Translations under genes and position numbers: made by a program
The notes under the pieces: model-generated
The model's database searches: none
Told to the model about the DNA's origin: nothing
What the model saw: the letters and a program-made list of their open reading frames with translations, nothing else
Source of the DNA: Desulfallas sp. Bu1-1
Lineage (GTDB): Bacteria; Bacillota; Desulfotomaculia; Desulfotomaculales; Desulfallaceae
Assembly: GCF_015594625.1 (NCBI RefSeq)
Contig: NZ_JADNRQ010000007.1
Span: 1-64,000, forward strand
Direction of reading: 5' to 3'
Length of the DNA stretch: 64,000 nucleotides
Shown: piece by piece, positions 1 through 7,467 of the stretch
Numbering within the stretch: position 1 is the stretch's first letter
Layout: each line of letters starts with the position of its first letter

Positions 1-60
1 GGCACTTCTTGCATGGCTGTCTCGACTGTAGAAGTCTCAAAGATTATGCAAAGTAAATGA
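1..60 (+). other. 3' tail of an open reading frame entering the window
   Basis: Frame 1 is open from the first base to a TGA at 58-60 and encodes 19 residues ending in KIMQSK. The last codons lie inside the first copy of the TTATGCAAAGT-type repeat described next. It is too short to recognise and could be the end of a transposase or recombinase, or chance. No function is claimed. Confidence 0.25.
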
Positions 61-154
61 GACAGAAATCCTTATATTTAATGGTCTGTACGAGTTTACT
101 TTGCATAATCATCTACTTTGCATAAGGAGGATTATGCTAAGCTTTGCATAATCC
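42..154. repeat. Cluster of inverted and direct repeats with core CTTTGCATAA
   Basis: A perfect 16-bp inverted pair occupies 42-57 and 95-110 (GATTATGCAAAGTAAA and its complement). Two further copies of the core in the same orientation as the right arm follow at 114-125 and 142-153. Four copies in about 110 bp suggest binding or recombination sites of a mobile element. The last copy lies directly before the TnpB-like tail at about 159, so this cluster probably sits at a junction where another element cut into an IS200/IS605 copy. Confidence 0.55.
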
Positions 155-314
155 ACCCTGCGGTCAACCTGTTCGTGTGGCGAAAAACCACACCTAAAGG
201 CCGTGAACAGGGGACGTTCAGGCAGGCCGCTTAGGTCTGTTTTGGGCATCCGCGAAGTATAAGACCTACCACGGCCCCGTGGAACCCCACGGGTTTACCC
301 GTGGGAGGATGTCA
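155..314 (+). mobile_element. IS200/IS605-type remnant: possible TnpB C-terminal tail and omegaRNA-like right end
   Basis: One frame at 159-197 reads CGQPVRVAKNHT followed by TAA, the kind of basic tail seen at the end of TnpB proteins. After it come about 90 bases without coding signal and then a perfect 8-bp hairpin at 286-305 (CCCACGGG, loop TTTA, CCCGTGGG), followed by AGGATGTCA ending at 314. A terminal hairpin followed by a short tail ending in TCA is the usual layout of the right end, and of the TnpB guide RNA scaffold, in this IS family. No tnpA or complete tnpB is present. The identification rests on layout, not on a database match. Confidence 0.45.
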
Positions 315-577
315 GGTCCGACGGTAAAAACATCACCGTTGAAAAATTGGGCAGTACCGTTAAACCGAGGGCGCCGGACACCAGCAGCGCAGTTGCACCG
401 GTCGCGCCGGTAACGCCAACAGGGAGCGAAGGCAAGTATATAGGCAACAAGAACAGCAAGAAGTTCCACCTTCCATCGTGTTCCACGCTGCCTGCGGAAT
501 ATAACCGGGTATATTTTAAAACGCGGGAAGAGGCTGTTAGTGCTGGGTATACTCCTTGTAAGAGATGCAACCCTTAA
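311..577 (+). pseudogene. 3' fragment of a gene for a protein with a C-terminal Ada-type zinc-binding domain
   Basis: The frame that ends at TAA 575-577 stays open leftwards to about base 311, where the IS-like right end begins, so the 5' part of the gene is missing. The fragment has a Pro/Ala/Thr-rich linker and then a compact domain: YIGNKNSKKFHLPSC, then a Tyr-Phe-rich stretch and a closing PCKRCNP. The Cys spacing and the final CKRC are typical of the Ada-like metal-binding domain that ends many secreted nucleases (thermonuclease family) and related exported proteins. Which protein this tail belonged to cannot be told. A TTG at 347 could start a 76-residue remnant, but no ribosome site supports it. 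Confidence 0.6.
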
Positions 578-723
578 AACTGTTCGAAGGAGAGGTTAAC
601 CGGGTAGCTATTACGTACTCTTGGGTACGGTTAGGACTTCCGCGAGCCCTATCCATAGCCCAGGATCAAGCAAAGATTTCGTCCTCCCTTCCCATTGCGA
701 ACAAAAGGAAAGGCGGTGATTAT

Positions 724-1308
724 GTGGGGTCAAATGTGGTATATCAGCTTAAAATAACGTTACAGAAAATAGAACCCCCTATCTGGAGGCGGGTCTTAGT
801 GCCGTCAGGCATTACTTTTAACAAGCTGCACAAAATTATCCAGGCCGCCTTCGGCTGGCAAGACTATCACCTATTTCGTTTTGATTTCGATGATGTGGTG
901 GTTCATGTTCCCGACCCCGATTATGCACCAGGAGAACTGTATAGTGGCAAAAAAGAAATGAACGCCAAAAGAACGAAAATCGACATCCTTTTTAGTGAAC
1001 GCAAAAAATGCGTTTATATTTATGACTTTGGGGATAACTGGAGGCATGATGTAATCCTGGAGACAATCATGCCGGCCGAAGAAGGACGGCGTTACCCGGT
1101 ATGCGTGGCCGGTGCCCGGCACCGGCCACCAGAGGATGTTGGCGGAGTTCCGGGTTATGAAGAATTTCTGCGCATAATCTGTGACCCCGGGCACCCGGAA
1201 CATGATGATTATCTGGTTTGGGCAGAAAAGGACACGGGCGGGAGAAAGTTTGATCCGGAATATTTTTATATCAATGAAGTTAACCGGGCTCTGGCAAAGA
1301 TAAAGTAA
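724..1308 (+). CDS. Plasmid pRiA4b ORF-3-like family protein
   Basis: The 194-residue product is a member of the family named after plasmid pRiA4b ORF-3. Visible family features are the opening VVYQLKITLQKIEPPIWRRV, the stretch AAFGWQDYHLFRF, YIYDFGDNWRHDV near residue 100, and the acidic PPEDVGGVPGYEEF. The molecular role of the family is not established; members are frequent on mobile DNA and often sit near SEC-C proteins, as here. I chose GTG 724 because an AGGCGGTG ribosome site lies just before it and family homology begins a few residues in. The frame is open further upstream but that part has no family likeness. Confidence 0.85.
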   Translation: MGSNVVYQLKITLQKIEPPIWRRVLVPSGITFNKLHKIIQAAFGWQDYHLFRFDFDDVVVHVPDPDYAPGELYSGKKEMNAKRTKIDILFSERKKCVYIYDFGDNWRHDVILETIMPAEEGRRYPVCVAGARHRPPEDVGGVPGYEEFLRIICDPGHPEHDDYLVWAEKDTGGRKFDPEYFYINEVNRALAKIK

Positions 1309-1365
1309 AATTATGGTTGTTCTTTGCATGATGGAAGAAATAGATGAGATTGAGGAGGATGAATT

Positions 1366-2286
1366 TTGCCTAAAATTGGCAGAAACGACCCATGCCCCTG
1401 CGGGAGTGGAAAGAAATACAAGAAATGTTGTATTGCCTCGGGCAGAAATAAGCCTTGGTCATTGAATGAGGTCAGCTCTTTTACTACGGGAGAGATCATC
1501 ATAAAATTGACAGAGTTAGGGATAAACGTATCCGAAAAAAGCTTAGCTGAAGAAATCAAAAACTATTATTCCGCATCCGATTTGGCTAAACATTGGTGGA
1601 AGACCAATAAAGTTATTGCAAAGGGCTACGACCAGGACTTTCCCTGGATGGCCGCTGTTGTTCTTTGGGAAAGATTGGCCCCGCACGCTATTAATTCAGA
1701 GAAGCTGGATAACATGATGCAAGAGGGGTACCGCCTCTGCAGCGAAGGAAAAGAGGAAAAATGCTGCCGGATATGGTTGGAAGTGTGGGAGCACCTGAAA
1801 AAACGTTTTACTCCGGAGATGAAGTCCATCAATGAAGCGGAAAAAGTCTTTTCAGGTTTGCAAAACCTATTTAACTGGTGCCAGGATTTGGAGATGGAGC
1901 TGGGCAATGCGGGTTTAAAAGAACCTTCTTTCTACGAGAAAAGGATAGAATACTGCCGGGAGTTCTGCGAGCTATTCCCGGAAACAGATAGGCTAATTAT
2001 CGAAAACATGAAGCGAGCCGAAGCGGAATCTTATTTCGCCCTTGGTCTAATCGAACAAGGAGAAAAAGCTTTTCAGGCTCTGGTGGATGAATTCCCCAAT
2101 TCCGCCTGGGCCTACATCGGCTGGGGAGACATGTACTGGTTGTTCCGGGACAGCAAGGCCCCCCGCGATTACAACAGGGCGGAGAATATTTATCGTCTGG
2201 CATTAGAGCGAAACGTTGTTGGCAAAGAAGATGTCCAGGAGAGGTTGCAGATGTTAAAAGAGGAGAGAATCAAGGGGAAAAGGTGA
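1366..2286 (+). CDS. SEC-C zinc-motif protein with TPR-like helical repeats
   Basis: The 306-residue protein begins with a SEC-C motif: [20 protein letters not shown], in which Cys-X-Cys and the later Cys-Cys pair bind zinc, as in the C-terminus of SecA. The rest is helical, and residues about 210-300 ([20 protein letters not shown], then [13 protein letters not shown]) look like tetratricopeptide repeats, so it is probably a protein-binding adaptor. TTG 1366 is chosen as start: GAGGAGG lies 8 bases upstream and the motif starts at once. It follows the pRiA4b-like gene by 57 bases in the same direction, so the two may be co-transcribed. The cellular role is unknown. Confidence 0.8.
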   Translation: MPKIGRNDPCPCGSGKKYKKCCIASGRNKPWSLNEVSSFTTGEIIIKLTELGINVSEKSLAEEIKNYYSASDLAKHWWKTNKVIAKGYDQDFPWMAAVVLWERLAPHAINSEKLDNMMQEGYRLCSEGKEEKCCRIWLEVWEHLKKRFTPEMKSINEAEKVFSGLQNLFNWCQDLEMELGNAGLKEPSFYEKRIEYCREFCELFPETDRLIIENMKRAEAESYFALGLIEQGEKAFQALVDEFPNSAWAYIGWGDMYWLFRDSKAPRDYNRAENIYRLALERNVVGKEDVQERLQMLKEERIKGKR

Positions 2287-2404
2287 TCCTTATGCCCCGA
2301 AGCATAGTCGGAAGGAGAAATACTGGCCTTCGGGGTAGACGTAAAGACTAATGAACTCGAGGTGGGACACCACGGCAACAGTAGTTCCACTACCCGGGCT
2401 TTCC

Positions 2405-2452
2405 TAAAGCGGTGACTTCGAGATTGTTCCCTGTAAAAGATGCAACCCTTAA
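2405..2452 (+). pseudogene. Second remnant of an Ada-type zinc-domain tail
   Basis: Bases 2432-2452 read CKRCNP followed by TAA and are almost identical in DNA to the end of the fragment at 311-577 (GATGCAACCCTTAA is shared, with a near-identical GTAAGA/GTAAAA before it). Only a few residues upstream remain in frame (SGDFEIVP), then a stop. This is debris of a second copy or of a partial duplication. The stretch 2287-2404 before it has no gene; it contains the pairing arms CCCCGAAG (near 2293) and CTTCGGGG (near 2330). Confidence 0.5.
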
Positions 2453-2525
2453 GCCTGGCCGGAGATAGTTTCAGAGTTTTCCCTTGGTATATTGACAGGA
2501 ATCGCTACTTTAGAATAATTCCTTG

Positions 2526-2924
2526 ATGGCGATCAATATGAAAAAGATTTATACGCTTCCCAAATTTGTATATATAAGCCCGCATGCTGCGGAGATGTAC
2601 TTGCAACGGGTGTTAAATAAGCCTTCCACCCCGAGAAATTTTCAAGCAGCCAGGCTTTTTTTAGCTCACATTTTAAGTAATCGAGCATGTCAGATAATAG
2701 GGGATCGGCAGGATGCGGCCGGATATAGATTAAAGTTGTATTATAAGGGGATTATTTTCATTTACAGTCCTGCCGAACAACAAGTCTATACAATATATCC
2801 TGCCAAAGAAGACAGTAACCGCCTGGAAATGAAACTGCGCATACCACCGGATTTCATATTAACTAATGAAGTTAGCAATAAAATAGGTAAAAAATTGCGT
2901 TCAAAGTTGTTTCAAGTAGAGTGA
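2526..2924 (+). CDS. Hypothetical protein, 132 residues
   Basis: I do not recognise this protein. It is basic, with no signal peptide or membrane segment; the middle (YRLKLYYKGIIFIYSPAEQQ) looks like beta strands and the C-terminus is a lysine-rich helix. The start is uncertain: ATG 2526 and ATG 2538 are both possible and neither has a clear ribosome site. The reading frame ends exactly where the IS-like hairpin at 2925 begins, so the true 3' end may have been cut by that element. It lies between mobile-element remnants, so cargo status is likely. Confidence 0.5.
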   Translation: MAINMKKIYTLPKFVYISPHAAEMYLQRVLNKPSTPRNFQAARLFLAHILSNRACQIIGDRQDAAGYRLKLYYKGIIFIYSPAEQQVYTIYPAKEDSNRLEMKLRIPPDFILTNEVSNKIGKKLRSKLFQVE

Positions 2925-2961
2925 CCGGTTGTTTCCGCGAAGGGGAGACCGGGTAGTTCAA
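2925..2961 (+). mobile_element. IS200/IS605-type right-end hairpin (orphan)
   Basis: CCGGTTGTTTCC pairs imperfectly with GGGGAGACCGG around the loop GCGAA, followed by GTAGTTCAAC. The hairpin-plus-GTAGTTCA pattern matches that of the clearer remnant ending near 25684 and is typical of the 3' end of TnpB-associated right ends. No transposase gene adjoins it. The following 170 bases, up to the gene at 3138, hold nothing recognisable. Confidence 0.4.
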
Positions 2962-3137
2962 CTTCAATTCTAATTTTAAGGGTGTCTGCCAATTGTTTGA
3001 TTGGCGTGGACATGAAAAAAAGATGTGTTATTGAGATACTTCCTGGTAGTTAATGACATACTCAAATGCAAAATTGTGAGGGCAAGTGAAACAGCAATTT
3101 ATAGTGCAGGGCAGTTTGTACAGAAAGGAAGAAGAGT

Positions 3138-3650
3138 ATGGGGTGGGCTTTTGCTGAAGAGTACACAATTACTGTCAAAAATCACACAATCACCGCTTCC
3201 GAATGGCTTGCTTGGCGAAAACAGGGACTAAGCAATACGGAGATTTCCGCCTTGCTCAACATCAGCCCCTCAATGGCCCGTATTATAGCGCGAAAATTCC
3301 GGGAAGCCGGTGTGCCCGACCCGCAATACAGAAAGCGCAAACCCGGCTTTGTAGGTAATCTGAACACCATGATCGATTCCGGAGCTTATGTGCTGGGGAT
3401 TCTCTGGGGAACAGCTTCTACGTTCGGGGAAGGCTACTGGGTTCGCCATCGTCAAAAGTGGTACGTGGATGTAGTGCGGGAATACCTGGGAATCACTGCA
3501 GAAGGGCATGAAAGCTACTCGAATACAGGAAGCCAGTGGAGGTTGAAGATAACCCGCGCAGCGGAAGTGGCCACAATAAAGAATCTTCTTGAACGCTATG
3601 GTTGGGTTCCAAGAAAATCGCGGGGAAGACCGTACCCATCAGTTCCCTGA
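3138..3650 (+). CDS. HTH plus LAGLIDADG-like protein, N-terminal part (frameshifted gene)
   Basis: Residues about 20-55 form a helix-turn-helix (WLAWRKQGLSNTEISALLNI, then MARIIARKFREAG). Near residue 80 comes AYVLGILWGTAS, which resembles the first LAGLIDADG helix of homing endonucleases but lacks the usual acidic residue. The frame runs out at residue 170 after GWVPRK, while the next frame continues the same fold (entry at 3602). The two therefore look like one gene broken by a -1 shift near the A-rich run around 3611-3617 (CCAAGAAAATCG). A sequencing error, a real mutation or programmed slippage are all possible. An AAAGGAAG ribosome site precedes ATG 3138. The intact protein would have about 280 residues and probably binds DNA; nuclease activity is doubtful. 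Confidence 0.6.
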   Translation: MGWAFAEEYTITVKNHTITASEWLAWRKQGLSNTEISALLNISPSMARIIARKFREAGVPDPQYRKRKPGFVGNLNTMIDSGAYVLGILWGTASTFGEGYWVRHRQKWYVDVVREYLGITAEGHESYSNTGSQWRLKITRAAEVATIKNLLERYGWVPRKSRGRPYPSVP

Positions 3651-3991
3651 ACGACAGGGGTTTTTCAAGAGCATGGGTTGAACTGCACTCCTCGGCGGAT
3701 ATAGTTCGTACAGGTAGACAGAGAATGCCCACTCCCAGATTAAGGATATATGGCAGCCAACCTCTAATGGAAGAATTAAATCGAGTTATTGCATTAAAAA
3801 CAAACTTGCCACCCAAAAAGCTGCAAAGGATAACCACTGGGACAGGCGAAACCTGGTGCCTGTATTTCTTTGGCAGAAGCTGTCGTGCCATGATAGACTG
3901 GCTTTACGCTGGGACAGAATTGTTCAACTCAACAGCCAGGAACCAGTTTGAAAAGGTACTACTGCAAACAGAAAAGAGAGCAGGGAAATAA
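3602..3991 (+). CDS. HTH plus LAGLIDADG-like protein, C-terminal part (frameshifted gene)
   Basis: This frame overlaps the end of the preceding one and continues it. FSRAWVELHSSADIVR matches the second LAGLIDADG-type helix (the place of FLRGWFD-type motifs) and TPRLRIYGSQPLMEELNRVI is the strand-helix that follows it in homing-endonuclease-like domains. The apparent TTG start at 3602 has no ribosome site, which fits a frameshifted continuation better than a separate gene. The frame ends 72 bases before dinB. Confidence 0.5.
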   Translation: MGSKKIAGKTVPISSLNDRGFSRAWVELHSSADIVRTGRQRMPTPRLRIYGSQPLMEELNRVIALKTNLPPKKLQRITTGTGETWCLYFFGRSCRAMIDWLYAGTELFNSTARNQFEKVLLQTEKRAGK

Positions 3992-4063
3992 GGGAGTTAA
4001 AGACAGGACAACTTAAAAGTTTCCTCCAAACAACAAACACCAACCTAAATTTGGTGGTTCGCC

Positions 4064-5218
4064 ATGCATATAATTCACATTGACATGGACGCTTTTTTCG
4101 CGTCCGTAGAGCAAAGAGATAATCCGGAATTGCGAGGTAAACCCGTGGCAGTGGGTGGCAAGCCCGAACACAGGGGCGTGGTGGCCGCTGCATCTTACGA
4201 AGCACGCAAATTCGGTGTAAGGTCGGCAATGCCAATGGCCACTGCGATCAAGTTATGCCCCGGGTTAATTGTTGCTCCGGCCAACCATAAAAAATACCGG
4301 GAAGTATCCAGTTCCGTCATGGATATTTTTCACTATTACACACCATTAGTAGAACCCCTTTCGCTGGATGAAGCGTTTCTTGACGTTGCTGGCAGTGAGC
4401 GGTTGTTTGGGTCGCCTGTAGAAATCGGAGCGGAGATTCAGCGCCGTATTAAAAACGAGCTCCAATTGTCCGCCTCCGTCGGTATCGGCCCGAACAAGTT
4501 CATTGCCAAACTGGCTTCGGGTTACAAAAAACCCGGGGGTTTTACAGTGATCCCGCAAGAAAAAGTTTTAGATTTCCTATCCCCGCTGCCGGTTGAAAAA
4601 ATGTGGGGCATTGGAGATAAAACTGCCGAAAGCTTAAAACGCATGGGTATCAAGACCATTGGCCAGCTTAGGGCTTTGCCTCTTAAATTGTTGGAAGAAA
4701 AATTCGGAAAGCATGGCAAGTTGATGTGTGATTTCGCCCGGGGTGAAGATCCAAGGCCGGTTGAGCCTCAGCGCGAAGTTAAATCGATGGGGAAGGAAGT
4801 AACATTTGCCGGTGATGTTGCGAACCTGGAAGAGCTACGGCAGACACTAAGAGAATTAGCGGAGAAGGTCGCGCGTCGTTTGCGCCGTGAAAATTTAAAA
4901 AGCGGCTCGGTAACGCTCAAAATCAAATACCCTGACCTGCGACTCATAACACGTACAGAAAACTTGCCTGAACCTACAAACCTGGCGGGTGTCATATATA
5001 GAACTGCCAGCCGGTTACTGGACAAGCACTGCAAACCGCCGGTTAGATTGATCGGTATTACCTGTGGAAAGCTCACAGGGGAGCGGTATATCGCACTATT
5101 CAGAGACGAAAAGTTGGTAAATGAAGAAAAGATTACACTGGCCCTGGACAAACTCAGGGACCGTTACGGTGAGGATGTTGTAAAAGTTGCAAGTTTATTA
5201 AAAAAAAGATATAAATGA
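4064..5218 (+). CDS. dinB: DNA polymerase IV (Y-family translesion polymerase)
   Basis: The 384-residue protein is a complete Y-family polymerase that copies past lesions at the cost of fidelity. The catalytic carboxylates are visible in IHIDMDAFFASVEQ at the N-terminus and in SLDEAFLDV near residue 100. The steric-gate region FFASVEQ, the helix-hairpin-helix region (MWGIGDKTAESLKRMG) and a little-finger domain to the C-terminus are present. Length matches the family (350-420). No LexA box is obvious upstream. It lies inside the accessory block, so it may be element-borne or a second copy in the genome. Confidence 0.95.
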   Translation: MHIIHIDMDAFFASVEQRDNPELRGKPVAVGGKPEHRGVVAAASYEARKFGVRSAMPMATAIKLCPGLIVAPANHKKYREVSSSVMDIFHYYTPLVEPLSLDEAFLDVAGSERLFGSPVEIGAEIQRRIKNELQLSASVGIGPNKFIAKLASGYKKPGGFTVIPQEKVLDFLSPLPVEKMWGIGDKTAESLKRMGIKTIGQLRALPLKLLEEKFGKHGKLMCDFARGEDPRPVEPQREVKSMGKEVTFAGDVANLEELRQTLRELAEKVARRLRRENLKSGSVTLKIKYPDLRLITRTENLPEPTNLAGVIYRTASRLLDKHCKPPVRLIGITCGKLTGERYIALFRDEKLVNEEKITLALDKLRDRYGEDVVKVASLLKKRYK

Positions 5219-5385
5219 ATTCAGGCTATCCCGGGCACCCAACCAGTACTTAATTGTTCGCAAGCTAGACTAGTTTTGTTTGTAAATCGGAGGATTTTGA
5301 CAATAATTGACGAATAAAAAACCGTATTTTTAACAAACAACAGAGCAACACATTGCAAAAAAAATGGGGGGGACAAAACAAACAC

Positions 5386-6588
5386 ATGGGGTTACTAAAG
5401 AAAAAAGCCGGCAATCAAAAAAATAACTCATCAGGGGAATTTGCTTTTGGTTTTGCAGTAGGGCGTTTTATTATGGCTCATACCGATTTGTTGGCTTTAT
5501 GGAGCCGCATTAAAGCCGATGAGGCTGCTGGAGAAGCGGAAGAGTTAGCCGTGGGGGCTCAACAGTTATCAGCCTCCATTGAAGAAGTAAATGCTTCCAT
5601 TGAGGAAACCACAGCTGCCCACCACGAACTTGACAAATTGTCACAGGCCAATCAAACCGCATTGGCTGAGATGGAGAATCTTTTAAAGGTTGTATCTGAT
5701 GGAATAACAAGTGTAAGCAAGCAATTGGAAGAAGTGGGAAAACGCTTGAATCAAGTTAATCAAATCGGTGAACAAGTGGCAAACATAGCGGATCAAACAA
5801 ACCTTTTAGCTTTAAATGCAACCATTGAAGCTGCACGGGCCGGAGAACATGGACGAGGTTTCGCTGTAGTGGCGCAAGAGGTGGGGAAATTAGCCGGTCA
5901 TACTAAAGAAGCAGTAAATACTGTAAAAAATTTGGCTCAAGAAATGGGTCAATTATCTAACGTTGCGGTGCAAAGTAGTAAGGAAATGAGTAATTCTTTC
6001 AGCGGTTATGCCGATCATGTCGCATCAGCCGCCAAAAGCATTAGGGAAAGTATTGAACAGGTGGAAACCGCATCCAAATCCCTTGATGGAATTGCAACTG
6101 CTGTACAGCAAATCACAGCCGCAGCTGAAAATTTTGCTCAAACAGGCCAGCGTTTAGCTGAAATTACTTCTTTTGGTTCTGCATGTACTGCTAATGCCGC
6201 TCATATAAGCCAGGTTGCTTTACCTGTTCTGGAAGACCTTTTTGACAATTTTACAGAAGATACAATTATCCATGTTTTAGCCGCAAGACTTTTTGAGCAT
6301 GCCCGACTGTTGGATAATATTGTTAAAAATGCGGGTTCCGGTCAAAATGTCGTGACACATACCGAATGTAACTTTGGTCGGTGGTATTTTGGTGAGGGAG
6401 CCAAACACTTCGGACATTTGCCATCCTGGAAAGCTTTGGATGGCCCTCATCGCTTGGTACATAGTGTTGGAAATGACTTAATGAAGGAAAGTACGCCCGA
6501 ATCTGCACAAAGATTAGCAGAAGTTTCATTGGATCTATTGCGCTGCTTTGTGGAATTAAAAAGGCAAGTGGCGGGTAATGTAAATTAA
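5386..6588 (+). CDS. Soluble methyl-accepting chemotaxis protein with C-terminal CZB domain
   Basis: About 400 residues. There is no transmembrane segment and no recognisable N-terminal sensor; the signalling coiled coil starts soon after the N-terminus and its hairpin tip is [20 protein letters not shown] followed by [19 protein letters not shown]. After about residue 270 comes a chemoreceptor zinc-binding domain: [20 protein letters not shown] and GPHRLVHS supply the three His and one Cys that bind zinc. Such receptors are cytoplasmic and respond to zinc or oxidants such as hypochlorous acid. The start is uncertain: TTG 5353, ATG 5386 and ATG 5473 are in frame; ATG 5386 has a G-rich run about 14 bases upstream. 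No other chemotaxis gene is in the window. Confidence 0.85.
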   Translation: MGLLKKKAGNQKNNSSGEFAFGFAVGRFIMAHTDLLALWSRIKADEAAGEAEELAVGAQQLSASIEEVNASIEETTAAHHELDKLSQANQTALAEMENLLKVVSDGITSVSKQLEEVGKRLNQVNQIGEQVANIADQTNLLALNATIEAARAGEHGRGFAVVAQEVGKLAGHTKEAVNTVKNLAQEMGQLSNVAVQSSKEMSNSFSGYADHVASAAKSIRESIEQVETASKSLDGIATAVQQITAAAENFAQTGQRLAEITSFGSACTANAAHISQVALPVLEDLFDNFTEDTIIHVLAARLFEHARLLDNIVKNAGSGQNVVTHTECNFGRWYFGEGAKHFGHLPSWKALDGPHRLVHSVGNDLMKESTPESAQRLAEVSLDLLRCFVELKRQVAGNVN

Positions 6589-6629
6589 CTAGCGAGGGAT
6601 ATACCATTTTATGCTTTTAATACTTAAGC

Positions 6630-6681
6630 GTAAGCGTCAAATAAACCCCACCAATCCCGGTGGGGTTTATTTGACGCTTAC
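6630..6681. terminator. 23-bp perfect palindrome after the chemoreceptor gene
   Basis: Arms 6630-6652 and 6659-6681 (GTAAGCGTCAAATAAACCCC and onward) are perfectly complementary around a 6-base loop AATCCC. There is no T-run directly after, so it is either an unusually long bidirectional terminator or a palindromic repeat unit. It begins the gene-free stretch 6589-7166. Confidence 0.6.
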
Positions 6682-6697
6682 TGGAACTCTAAGAACA

Positions 6698-6718
6698 GCG
6701 GTCAAACCGCGCTTTTTT
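6698..6718 (+). terminator. Rho-independent terminator-like hairpin 1
   Basis: GCGGT, loop CAA, ACCGC, then GCTTTTTT. The stem is short but followed by a clear T-run. It is the first of three such signals within 400 bases. Confidence 0.5.
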
Positions 6719-6875
6719 ATATCCTTTGAACAGAGAGCGATATACTCACAGGGATTAAGTGCCTTTTTGACCATTGCTTTCCGTAACTATCACCTGCCAG
6801 GTTTGCTTCCTAGCCAATGCACAGTACGTTTTTTCACTGTACGAAGAAAAAAATTTGGCTGCATACATGTTATAG

Positions 6876-6902
6876 CGCGGTCAACAAACGACCGCGTTTT
6901 TT
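6876..6902 (+). terminator. Rho-independent terminator 2
   Basis: CGCGGTC, a 7-base loop AACAAAC, GACCGCG, then six T. A convincing terminator with no gene directly upstream; the bases between 6720 and 6870 have no supported gene. Confidence 0.65.
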
Positions 6903-6975
6903 CTTTGGGAAAGCAAAACTGCGAGGGAGCTGATATTTTGTTTATCTCAATTGACCTAGCCCAAAACAGGGGTAG

Positions 6976-7018
6976 TTGTATACACCCGCCGGGCGGTCAA
7001 AAGCGGCAGTGTATACAA
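6976..7018. promoter_or_regulatory. Inverted repeat TTGTATACAC ... GTGTATACAA, possible operator or iteron
   Basis: Ten-base arms at 6976-6985 and 7009-7018 are perfectly complementary across 23 bases. Related motifs GTGTAAACAC follow at 7067-7076 and 7138-7147, the last just before the ribosome site of the small gene at 7167. The repetition suggests binding sites for one protein, perhaps the ribbon-helix-helix-like product of that gene. Confidence 0.5.
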
Positions 7019-7061
7019 ACACCTCCAAAAATGTGGCCGCAAGCCTTGTAAATAGCGGCCT

Positions 7062-7102
7062 TACGGGTGTAAACACTTTTGTTTACACCCGTAGGTTTTT
7101 TT
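7062..7102 (+). terminator. Rho-independent terminator 3 (13-bp perfect stem)
   Basis: TACGGGTGTAAAC at 7062-7074 and GTTTACACCCGTA at 7081-7093 pair perfectly around ACTTTT and are followed by seven T. The stem also contains a GTGTAAACAC motif, so terminator and binding motif overlap. A further stem GGCCGC/GCGGCC (7035-7060) lies directly before it. Confidence 0.7.
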
Positions 7103-7166
7103 AAGGGCTCAATGCCTTGCGGGGCGCGGCTTTCCAAGTGTAAACACCTGTGGGGGTGATATTTTT

Positions 7167-7397
7167 TTGAAAACCAGGGTAATCAGTCTCCGCCTGCCGG
7201 ATGACCACTGGATATGGCAGGAGCAGGACAAGCAAGCGGTAATAAGGCTGGCGTTAAATCTCTACTGCCAGATTGGTGAGATCAACAGTAAAATCAACAT
7301 CTTAAATCAGGAACTGAACGAGATTAAAGACGCCATTATTGAAATCAATAACAAGATCAATAATGCGTTTATTTCGGGAATAGCAACCGAACAATGA
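7167..7397 (+). CDS. Small protein with ribbon-helix-helix-like N-terminus and coiled coil
   Basis: 76 residues. The N-terminus (TRVISLRLPDDHW, then a helix) resembles the strand-helix opening of ribbon-helix-helix DNA-binding proteins; residues 30-68 have regular I/L heptads rich in Asn and Ile and should form a coiled coil. TTG 7167 is the start, with GGGGGTGAT seven bases upstream. The upstream block of repeated GTGTAAACAC-type motifs is the natural candidate for its binding site. It is followed by an insertion sequence, so any original partner gene downstream may have been separated from it. The functional assignment is inference. Confidence 0.5.
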   Translation: MKTRVISLRLPDDHWIWQEQDKQAVIRLALNLYCQIGEINSKINILNQELNEIKDAIIEINNKINNAFISGIATEQ

Positions 7398-7467
7398 ACT
7401 AAAATACTAGTTAATTCCTAAATTTTATCATCCGAAGCAGGAATAATTACCCTTTCTGACGAATAAA

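Noticed and set aside
2287-2404. Fourth IS200/IS605-type right end with arms CCCCGAAG/CTTCGGGG
   Set aside because: The arms are 30 bases apart and the following bases do not match the tails of the other copies closely enough.
6611-7051. Long open frame (146 codons) on the plus strand
   Set aside because: It runs through the 23-bp palindrome and two T-run terminators, has no ribosome site and no protein likeness.
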